A stretch of 64,000 nt of DNA from Breviolum minutum Mf 1.05b.01 (Eukaryota > Sar > Dinophyceae > Suessiales > Symbiodiniaceae), in assembly GCA_000507305.1 (NCBI GenBank), contig DF239536.1, positions 1 to 64,000 of the forward strand, given 5' to 3'. A model generated the notes under the pieces. It was not told where the DNA came from, ran no database searches, and saw only the letters and a list, made by a program, of their open reading frames with translations. Numbering within the stretch: the stretch's first letter is position 1; every line of letters starts with the position of its first letter. This document shows positions 21,601 to 30,400 of the stretch, piece by piece. Position numbers and translations under genes: made by a program.

Positions 21601-21934
21601 TAATCATACAGTAACATATCGAAACAATGACTTTACATTCAGAACTGCCAAAACAAAAGTCATTCTGAGAAACATTCCAAGGGAACGGAATGACAGAGTG
21701 ATGCAGCATGATACAGTAATTCAGTATGATAGATTGATACACATCAATTGCAACGAGACCGGGAATGACGACCCGATGTGCTTTAGATACGAAGGATGAA
21801 GGATGGATCAAGGATGATCTAGCCGCCTGATCTCCAGTTGTCTTCGCAAGGAACATCTGCATTTGGATCCGGTCCATCTTCTCTCGCAGCTCGACGTTGT
21901 CCAAGGATGCCTTCAAGCCGTCCTGCAGGCACTT
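15659..21934 (-). CDS. RelA/SpoT-like + IQ-motif multi-exon gene part, copy 1
   Basis: Exon chain on the minus strand: coiled coil 21,827-21,934 (108 nt, ends TTGDQ); CNLKAKVQETFDEM exon about 21,275-21,362; 146-nt exon 20,923-21,068 (LAEWYAERRACYASEDAG); about 20,610-20,715 (VAQDESESLDMLCATANWL); about 20,125-20,230 (DLQNLGFDEMQFDPATHPL); about 19,812-19,928 (GLLVAPVKSKDRAQAKVMTD); 19,420-19,513 (LARYVCDFLRATIFASDPY); about 19,171-19,318 (EFEFVRVKNKFGEEG, RTNILVNLWV); 18,894-18,970 (IGEVQFLLQDYLT); 18,469-18,532 (SLQHLYYDVARA). A further exon lies near 18,300-18,395. IQ exons follow at 18,141-18,200, 17,629-17,685, 16,993-17,144 (no IQ), 16,743-16,805, 16,473-16,556, 16,175-16,231, 15,895-15,939 and 15,659-15,707. 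Donors are GT, GC and GA. The 3' end is lost at the insert. The KDRA...DY, LRAT, VRVKNKF and EVQF motifs in order fit a divergent RelA/SpoT fold (inference). Confidence 0.6.
16473..16805 (-). CDS. Consecutive IQ calmodulin-binding exons, copy 1
   Basis: Exon 16,743-16,805 is exactly 63 nt, phase 0 at both ends, and encodes AATTIQRIWRGHRLRCQ plus four residues, a textbook IQxxxRGxxxR motif. Exon 16,473-16,556 is exactly 84 nt, also phase 0/0, with AVRIQSAARRFLVRNRR. Both acceptors read AAG and both donors GT. The pair recurs unchanged in length at 28,486-28,548 / 28,165-28,248 and 40,137-40,199 / 39,838-39,921. IQ motifs bind calmodulin or related EF-hand light chains. They belong to the larger exon chain listed above. 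Confidence 0.8.
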
Positions 21935-21960
21935 CTTTCGGACCCACAATACGCCAGAGT

Positions 21961-22024
21961 TAGGTGATGGACGGTGATGGACGGTGATGGATGGTGATGG
22001 ATGGTGATGGATGGTGATGGATGA
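21961..22024. repeat. Minisatellite GGTGATGGAT, unit 1
   Basis: About seven 10-bp repeats of the form GGTGATGGA(T/C). It lies in the gap between the beta-helix ORF and the coiled-coil exon, i.e. in the putative joining intron. Copy number differs in the other units (33,687-33,740 about five; 45,755-45,775 reduced to about one). Confidence 0.85.
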
Positions 22025-22091
22025 TGTGACAAACACCTTTATTTCACGGATGTGTGCCCTACTCGGATTCAATTCGATTCATCTATCTGTA

Positions 22092-24230
22092 TCAAAATTC
22101 CAGCAACATCCCTGTGCTCCGGTCCTTTTGCTGCAACAACATCTCGGTTCTCTTGAGGTCCGCCAGCGTTTTGATGTCTAATCGCCGTCGGACCACAGTG
22201 ATGTATAAGTAGATGATTGCTGCGGTAAAAAGAGCGAGGAGGCCTGTGAGCCAAATTGTGGCCTGGGGTTCCACACTCTTCGCGTGGACCTGTCGTTGAT
22301 GCTCATATGTCCACCTCATTGTGCGAAGCAGGAAAGCAGCCACCACTGCCACCACCACCATGATCCACAGCAACAAGCTTGCTGCTGCCGGGACATACTT
22401 CCACATTTGGCCAGAAGTTGTTGTCTCGAAGCCTCCTGAAAAATGTTGCTCCAAGGCAATCCTGGAAAGAATGGTGGCCAATCCACATGCTAGGCAGGAG
22501 GAGGCAATAGCGATTGGACATGGCAGCCTGGACCAAATAAGGACACCAGCTCCTTTGCCATAATTGATGGCCAAGGTGTCATTCCATGAATTAAAGAAGA
22601 CAAGGCCACTTGAGGTCTGAAAGTTTGTGTCGTCATGTGATTCGAGAGCTCGGACATTTCCGGCGATGAGGACGTCGTCCATTGACAAAGAATCACAGTG
22701 ATCACACTTCACCGCCACTGAACAGTCCGAAATGGACACCCCAGTGGCCTGGGATGGAAGGTCCGTTTTAATTTCAAAATCTATAGCTGTGACCTTTGCC
22801 TCCGAGATTTCCAGGTCTTTGGCTCTGAATGCAGACCGTGCCGTGAGCCCTGTCCTAACGTCTTTTATCTTTACACCTTCCAGCTCAAACTCGCCATCAC
22901 TATCCAACCGGATCCCTATTTGGGTGTCCGAGATGTACATGTTCTTGGCCATGAGATGCTTTGCAGATAAATCTGCCCCCAAAATTGCCTGTTCAATCTG
23001 GATATTGTCAAGCTTCACATCGGACGCATTGCCCACCGAATAGATGGTGATGGCTATGTTTGATGCCATCGAGACATTCGTGTTGTTGATACGCACATTC
23101 ATGTCCAAACCGTTGATCCAAACCTGAGTGCGCACATCCGTTTGGCACTGGGAGAAAAAATGGTCTCCAGAAATGCACCTTTGAAAATCTGAGGCTCCGA
23201 CACCAATATCTGAACGCGTGATCTCCACATCCTGGAGATCTACTTGCGATCTGTGCCCTTTATAACCATTCACTACTATGGCGCGTTGGCCAGGGCCACC
23301 TGTGATTCGGGTGTTGCCTCCGACATCCAGAATGAGGTCCAAAGAATCTATGATTTCAAAGGCTGATCCATAGAAAGTAGAGCCTGCCACGTGAACCTCG
23401 GGCCGGCCACTCAGCATTTTGAATGATGGGTTGCGGATGCCGCTCCAAACCTCAACCTCTTCCAACTGAATGTGCGAGGTGACATTGACCAGCTGGAAAC
23501 CCTGACTAAAGGATGAGTTCGAAGCCGAGAGGCTGAAATTGGTGCTTTGTTCCACGAAAGCGCCACCGTTCAGACGACTACCATGGATTTGGAGGGTCAA
23601 TGCTGCATGCCGAAGCATCAGCCACCCCTGCCATGCACTTGCAGATGGATCCTGGAATCCATTCTGGTCCAACTTTGCCAATGCCAACTGTTTCGCATCA
23701 GGTGCTGGAGGTTCCACAGTACAATTTTCAAATGCGAGGTACGACATTTTGGATTGATCAGTTGAAGTCTCTACCTCAATTCTTCCTTGAAAATGCAACG
23801 CTTCCAGGAACAGACTGGCACCTGGCAACAGAGAAATATCAAAGTCCAACTTTGTCCGCCACAGAAATTTCACCTGCCACCACCTCTTTCCCTTACCCAC
23901 AAGTCGCACCGGCTTTCCGGGTGCTAGCACCAACTTGTTGGAAGAGTTTGGATGCATCTCAATGATATTTTTCAAACTTTTGCCACTGTTGCCACTGGCG
24001 CACCAGATTTCTGACAGATTGGACATGGTATAGAGGCCTTCGCTCAATTCGCAGGTGTCATAGGTATCCACATCGAAGCTGGGGTTGATCTCTTGCTCAA
24101 CAGGCTTGATCTCCTGCTCATCGGGCTCCAAGTTGGTGGCTGTCGAAAACGGTCGAGCCGCTGCCGTGGTGCTCCATCTCAGGACAAAGCATAGTGCCAC
24201 GAGGCATCGGCCGCTTGGTGTATGAAACAT
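22092..24230 (-). CDS. Beta-helix ectodomain, three-TM membrane protein, copy 1 (intact ORF)
   Basis: A 712-codon ORF, by far the longest in the window. Residues 1-25 form a signal peptide (hydrophobic LVALCFVL core, then an AAA cleavage-like site). Residues 60-560 consist of short repeating beta-strand/turn units (V.IS, I.N., NTxI patterns) with many N-glycosylation sequons, typical of right-handed parallel beta-helix proteins (inferred from pattern). A Cys cluster CDHCD precedes the end of this region. Membrane segments lie at about 570-590, 613-635 and 657-680, followed by a basic RRR and a short helical tail. Residues 375-386 correspond to the position of a short intron in copies 2 and 3, here read through in frame. 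The final codons may be intronic if the ORF is spliced via AAAAG|GACCGG onto the coiled-coil exon at 21,934. Confidence 0.85.
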   Translation of the reverse strand: MFHTPSGRCLVALCFVLRWSTTAAARPFSTATNLEPDEQEIKPVEQEINPSFDVDTYDTCELSEGLYTMSNLSEIWCASGNSGKSLKNIIEMHPNSSNKLVLAPGKPVRLVGKGKRWWQVKFLWRTKLDFDISLLPGASLFLEALHFQGRIEVETSTDQSKMSYLAFENCTVEPPAPDAKQLALAKLDQNGFQDPSASAWQGWLMLRHAALTLQIHGSRLNGGAFVEQSTNFSLSASNSSFSQGFQLVNVTSHIQLEEVEVWSGIRNPSFKMLSGRPEVHVAGSTFYGSAFEIIDSLDLILDVGGNTRITGGPGQRAIVVNGYKGHRSQVDLQDVEITRSDIGVGASDFQRCISGDHFFSQCQTDVRTQVWINGLDMNVRINNTNVSMASNIAITIYSVGNASDVKLDNIQIEQAILGADLSAKHLMAKNMYISDTQIGIRLDSDGEFELEGVKIKDVRTGLTARSAFRAKDLEISEAKVTAIDFEIKTDLPSQATGVSISDCSVAVKCDHCDSLSMDDVLIAGNVRALESHDDTNFQTSSGLVFFNSWNDTLAINYGKGAGVLIWSRLPCPIAIASSCLACGLATILSRIALEQHFSGGFETTTSGQMWKYVPAAASLLLWIMVVVAVVAAFLLRTMRWTYEHQRQVHAKSVEPQATIWLTGLLALFTAAIIYLYITVVRRRLDIKTLADLKRTEMLLQQKDRSTGMLLEF

Positions 24231-24500
24231 GGCAAGAATTCGTCAGTCGACTGACATTGCGGTCGGTGGAACCGGACAGTTGTTGTTTCTACATGTACCT
24301 GGCAGGTCAAAAAAACACTTTGTTTTTAGTGCGATGGAGATTCTGTGGAACCTAAGGGACTACTCCAATGAATGAACCCTTGAGGCATGAACACATTTGC
24401 ATAATCATCTCATGATTTGTTTTAGTTAAAAGTATATGTACCAGCACCGGTCCACTTGAGCCAGTATGTTGATGGTCATCCCGTTTCATGTGATGGCAAT
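24231..24500 (-). other. Upstream region of beta-helix copy 1
   Basis: Sequence between the start codon and the next exon group. It is strongly conserved among the three units and the unit-0 remnant (ATGAAACATGGCAAGA, then GTCAGTCGACTGACATTG and a poly-A/CAAG stretch). No TATA box is visible and none is expected in dinoflagellates. It may hold the transcription start and trans-splice acceptor. There is a TTTTTAGTGCGATGG-like pyrimidine/AG context, but no single site can be chosen. Confidence 0.35.
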
Positions 24501-24502
24501 GG

Positions 24503-26838
24503 TCATTCAAAATTCAGGCTTCCGTTGGCGCAGTGAAAATCAAGAAAACTTTTTGAAAGAGCAGAACTACAACTGAGCTCTATCCAAAACTGGCTTTGGT
24601 GATATGTACAAGCTACTATCAAGCTACTAGTGACCTCAATGATATTCTCCATGATTATTTGACTTGTGTTGCGCCTTTTCCGAAGTAAACAGACATTTCC
24701 GGAGCTGAATCCCACCTCAACCTGCCCAGATAGCCACGCCAACATCGCTGCATCTGGCGGATGTCCAATCATCGGAGTGAGATTGAAGATAATTGAAGAA
24801 ACATCATTCTTCATTGTTCATTCTGCAAAAAACATCCAATCATTGATGTATCTTCAAATCAAAGAATAGCGCTAATGTAAAGCCATGAATAAACTTAAAG
24901 TAAGTTGAAGATAAAAGCTGGATTGGACAACGCGTTAAACAATGTCATTAAGTGCGTGATACTTTGATTGTATTGTGATTATTAGTGGTGTTTTTAGTTC
25001 AGAGAGTCAAATCATGCTTCACTCTTCAAAAACATCGAATCATTGATGTATCTTCAAATCGTGCTTAAACCCTTCCGGAACCCAAGTAGATCCAAGCATA
25101 GATTCTTTTGAATCAAGATGAATCTACAATCTCGTCTAAGTAAAGCTAATTATATGTAAATCTCAAGTCTCAAGTTGTTTCAAACTTGCCTCAACTGCAG
25201 CCCACATCTGTTCTTCTGCCAGGATGGCATCTCGCCACATCCTTCGGTGGCAGCGGTATTTAAAGGTCTTGCTTCCCTTCACATCTGCTCCAAATCAAGG
25301 TTTCCCAATTGGAGTATCAGGGGTCATTGTATGACACCAACCCAAACAACGCATCATTATAAGGGAAATCCCCCAAAATCACCATTGATTGGCACTGTTT
25401 GATCCACCGCAAAATGGGTGGCATTTAATGACACGTGAGTGTTTCCATTCTAATTTGCCCAGCTCATCGCCCCTTCAATATCAAGGCATCAGGACTTGTG
25501 ACTTGGTGAGTCCTCAAACGGACAAGATATCCACCAGCAAATCGCCTGGCAGTCTCGACTCAAGGTGGAAACGGTTGGACCCTTGCAAACATCGACATGA
25601 TGGAATCCATGCACACATGAGTGCTGTCAAAATGCACATGAAGATGAAATAAACAAGCTGTCATATCATATGATGTCCTTAAGAGCAAACGAAGATAGGT
25701 GCAATTTGGCTCTGATCTTGAAAGCTCATATTTGTGAGTAGCTTGTGTCACGTGTCAAGAAGTAATCCCGATACGGAAAAAAAAACTGAAGTTGGCTTTG
25801 GAAATCGTAAGCTGCTTCAACAAATACTTACACACCGGACAGATTGCTTCCATCACTGTTTTGCACATGTCAGGTCAACTGAAGGGTGACAACAGGACCC
25901 TCATGTTCCAACAACTCCTCCGGCCATTGAAACATGTCAGCTAGATTGAAACTCTTGAAGCATCATGTTTCACTATGTTTCACAACCAAGACGAGCGCAA
26001 ACAAAGAAACAAAAATGCTAAAACGTCCGGTGTAAACATATTTCAAAATGCTTTAAGTTCAATCAATTTCGCGGAAGAGCCCTCTGTGGTAGATGCTTTT
26101 GAATCCCTGCTTCTTTGTCAGTTGCTTTCAGATTCCCATTTTCCTTCTCTGAAAGTAGCCGGACTTTGTGTATCTCTTTTCACCCCTGTTCAAGCTTGTT
26201 GGAAATACCCATGTCAGAAGCAGGAAATTAGAGATTTTCCGATCCTTCAATCGGAAGCTTTAGTGAGAAGTCTTCATTCATCCCATATCCTGAACAGTAA
26301 GCCTTCAAAATCAAAGTGCCAAATAACGACGTCGATATGCAGAACCCAACCACATCCTTCAGATCCAAAATGGGCAAAGTCACTCTCCGACTCGGAAACT
26401 TCAAAGGTTCTGCTGATTGTATGCTTCTGCCTGGAAAACAGCCGGAAATCGACTTCGGTGTTCCAAAGGTTTCATATACACACCGTCCAACCATCCTGCG
26501 GTGCCATGGTGGGGATTGAGCAAAATTGAGACAACAATCAATCATATCACAACAAAATATTTGGCAAACAAGAAAACACAGTGTTTTTCCAATGCTTAAA
26601 AAAGCCTGCTTCTGAGCTTCTGAGCTTCTTGGTCCAAGCTCAAATCTTGCAACAAGGCCTGAGCTAAGTATCCCAACACAAAATTTTGACCCTTGAATCA
26701 ACAAAACGACTAATTCAAACATACAGCACCTCACCCCAAGTGATGGTTGCTCAACTGGTGCCTTGAAAGGCTGCAACCAGTCTTCACATCTCTCCAAACT
26801 GAATGGCATCACTTTGAAATCAAAGATCGGCATCACTT
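24503..26838 (-). CDS. Exon group C, copy 1: IQ-like and unknown exons
   Basis: Minus-strand exon candidates conserved in units: about 26,730-26,838 (MPIFDFKVMPFSLERCEDWL, donor GGGTGAGG); about 26,340-26,420 (SIQSAEPLKFPSRRVTLPIL after a TTTTCCAG acceptor); about 25,490-25,560 (ETARRFAGGYLVRLR, a degenerate IQ motif); about 25,195-25,290 (RRMWRDAILAEEQMWAAVEA); about 24,700-24,775 (QMQRCWRGYLGRLRWDSA, a good IQ motif). It could be a separate small gene starting at the ATG at 26,836, or the 3' part of the preceding RelA/IQ gene of the next unit. No stop or start is proven. Confidence 0.4.
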
Positions 26839-27421
26839 AGCTTCTTACAGGACGACCCGGTCCACCATTTGCAGCGACGAAGGCCGATGCCTCATGATTC
26901 GACATTCTTCATGGATTTAGGTTTAGATTTGTCATGGACGAAACCAACATGAATCTAAGGTAGCCACAATCGCTATTCTCATCCCCTCCTCCGCCATGGT
27001 AGCAACGGATTGAAGCCACCAACTAAGGTGTAAACACTGCGGGAAAGTGGTGGCAAGATCTGTATTGGATGATATGAAAGCTCAAATTGCACTGGGAGTT
27101 TGCTGCATTTCTCAAGCAGTGTACATGTTGCGAACAAAAATGTACTGATTCAAAACAACACCAAATGATGTGAATACCTACATTTATATTGGCCAACAGC
27201 TCAAACGTCGCAGAACATGCCCAATTGGATGACGTGGACATGTTTTCCGATGACATGTGCACACGTTTTGGTTGCCGAAGCTGTGAAACAGGCAGATTCC
27301 GGGTGAAACTTGCTACGGTTCAGCGGTTTCAACAGCAGAATCCGGTTCTGCACCTGGTCACTGTATAGTGAAATGTTCTGTCCTTATCTTTGCTGGGCAA
27401 TTGCTGAACATTACGACGCAC

Positions 27422-30400
27422 CTGCAGCGTAATTCTTTGCCTCAACATAGCGTTGGATTGTGCAGGCGGCCTGGCGTAGGATGCAAAAATTTCCTTCGGA
27501 ATATCCTAAACTTTGATATACTTTGATTCTCTACAACTCTCCAAAAATGGTGTTTGTTCATCAAGAAAGCACTTTCGAAAACATTGAAAAAAATGCTTCA
27601 TTTCTTCGTATGAGCTCATGTGGATTCTCCCCCACTGAAGCTCGGAAACAACAAGTTTAATAAACATTTTGCCTCCCGCTGCAGCTTTGAACGTGCTCGT
27701 CGCCGTACTCGCTCCGACTGAAGCCACGTCCCGTCGTTTTTTTGAGAACAAAACACAAAGCAGTAAGGAAACCAAAGGGCCACTGGCCTAAATTGTTCAA
27801 AAGAGCAGGAAAAATAGATATGATTTGTGATGGAACAGGATGTTTGGTCGGTTGGTCAATTTGGCATGTTCAAGCAAAGCATTGCTCTGTTGGAAAATAT
27901 CTCAGCTGGGTGGCCATTCTGAGAATTCAAGAAGCGAAACCATTCAGAGAGGTGCACCTCTGGAACGAAGTGCAGCCAATGTCTCCATTGTCTCTGAATC
28001 ATGATCACCTAATCAGGTCACAGAATCATGTTTGTACGGTTCTGGATGAAACAGTCATTTATAATTTTACATCCAAAAAATTTTAAAAGAAAAAAACAAG
28101 AAATGGTCCAGTTGATATCTTCCATGTCAATGTCTTTTAACATATGTTTTCATGTTTTTCGCACCTTGGCGAGGAGGTGAAAATGTCGGTTGCGCACCAA
28201 GAACCTCCGCGCTGCTGACTGGATTCTCACGGCATCGCGGGTGCGGTCCTTAGGGGGTTTACTCAGTGTCAAGCTGCAGCCGGTTTGATATCAGTTTAAA
28301 CTTCGAGAGAAGCATAGAGGAAGGATGAGGAAGGATGGTGGAGACCAATGGATAGTTGAAACATCTATGCCCCAAAATGCCATCACATGATGTCTGATCT
28401 TGTATAAGTCTGAAAGCAAGGGTGTTCAGCCATGTTGACTCACTCTTTTTCTGACTGTCAATGACTTCTTGGCTAAGCTTATCACTCGCTGAAACTTTTG
28501 GCAACGAAGTCGGTGGCCACGCCAAATGCGCTGGATGGTCGTGGCTGCCTTGATCAACCGTACAGAACAGGTCAGGATGAAAGTCTAATGGACAAAGAGA
28601 TGTGAACATGTGTCAAAAATCGTTGTAGAAGAGTTCATGTAACTGTAGTCCGTCTTTTTCCATCAATATATCAATTTCTATACAAGCAAAAAGTGGTCAG
28701 TGAAAGAAATGTGAAGGAAAGGTCTACTTTCGTCTACAGCCATCCATCTGAAGGTGTGAAGTGCTGAAGCTTTTGCCTCCACTTTGTGCTGCCAGAAGCG
28801 TAGGACCTCAGGTCAAATTCAAACATTTGTGACTGGGTGACCAAGACGTGACCAGATTCCATGGTTACCACGCTGAGGACCTGGCCCTCTTCCTGCATAG
28901 TACTCCACGTACAAGCCTCAGGGATGTCTCAAAATATTGATCAAAGTAACTCTAAATGAGAAAAGTCACATAAGTCACTAGAGAATTGCAAACAAAATAA
29001 AGGTTTCATAAGAGGAAAAGAGGGTCATTGTTTGATTTATCTGATAGACTTTCAGGTCTTCATACCAAGTATATTCTGCTAGTTAAGTTTCACTTGTTCC
29101 ATCCCTTGTTACACAAACAAACCTCGGAATGGAGTCTGAAGAGACGGGTCTTCAAAAAAAATGACTCAACAACATGTGGTTTTCCTGAATTCCTTTGCTG
29201 TTCATGCATCAGCCTTGAGTGACTGGCGCTTGTATCTTTTGAGCTGCTTTGAACCGCCTGCAGCATGGTGCTTCATGGTGAATCAATGTGAATCATTGCA
29301 ATTGCCATACACCATCCACATTCATCTCAAGATAAGACTTTGTGCATAGCGAAAAACACGCAAAAAATGCATCATCTTCAAATCACGTTGCATTAAAACC
29401 ACGGACCTCCTGGCTTTCTCAAACTCCGCACGGGCACGTCGGCGACGTCGGCCAGTGACCTCACTGAGTTTGTAGAGTCACAGCCTCCACATATTGCAAA
29501 GAAGTCTTGATCATATCTTATTAATTCAATCCTTGCGTCAATAAAAAGGTCAAATTAGTGCCAAACATCTTTGCATCAAGTCGGGTCTCTTGTTCTGCTC
29601 CCCTTGCGTCCTTGATTCTAAGTGCCGTACGGCCGTGCGAGCAAGCCAGCCACGAACATTCCTTTCTCCGTTTCAATCCGACATCACGGTTTTTTTGTGT
29701 CAAACTTCCGTCACTTTGGATATCTTCGCATCAAGGCTGAATTCAATACAGTCCATCGACACACGCATTGTCGTCCAAATATATCCAAATGCCTTCTGTC
29801 ATGCTTATACATATATTATTAAGACGATTATATTTGTAGTAAAGAATAACATACAGTATCATGTATACAAGTTAAAATGTCCATCTCCACTCGCTCTAGC
29901 TCTTCGGCTGCATCAGGATTTTCTCAAAGTGCACCTCTGGATCATCAAAGCTGCGGTCTCACGGGCCCAGAGGCGTTCGTATTCTGTCTCCCACCTGCAC
30001 CGAGTCAGTCCTTTCCCCTGAAGATCCAAGCAGTTTTCTACCCAAAAGTTTCAACGAAAACCGACTTGCTGCGGAAACATCACTTGCATTTCGATCAATC
30101 GATCATCTGATTCTTAGGATCTCAGGGTGTCTGCGGCTTGATTTTGAATGCAAAGCATCTCAAGGAATCTGCCGAGAACATTGTCTCGAGGTGAGACTCA
30201 GTGAGATCCCCGAGTCAGCACGGAGACCAACGGAGACTGAAAACTTCCAGCACTTTCAGCGGAAGATGGGTTTACCCCACAGTTCTTCAGGACTTGCGGC
30301 CCGTGCTACGTCATAATACAAATGCTGCAGTGATTTCGCCTTGGCATTCAAACAAACTCAAGGATGCAGTCAAGTGGTCAAGAATGTGGCATACAGTATT

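Larger units (their letters stand above)
15150..26995. repeat. Tandem unit 1 (~11.8 kb)
   Basis: First complete-length copy of the direct repeat. Landmarks recur with near-constant spacing: the IQ exon at 16,743/28,486/40,137, the 146-nt exon at 20,923/32,691/44,788 and the beta-helix start at 24,230/35,775/47,951. Spacings are 11.65-11.77 kb between units 1 and 2 and 11.65-12.18 kb between units 2 and 3. The left edge is cut by the virus-like insert. Unit 1 lacks several small insertions that units 2 and 3 share. Confidence 0.9.

Noticed and set aside
15900-21900. Several 100-190 codon plus-strand ORFs within the array
   Set aside because: They lie opposite conserved minus-strand exons and their introns and are not conserved in frame between units.
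22492-23043. Plus-strand ORFs inside the beta-helix gene
   Set aside because: Antisense shadows of the 712-codon ORF. Copies in other units differ in length, as expected for shadows.
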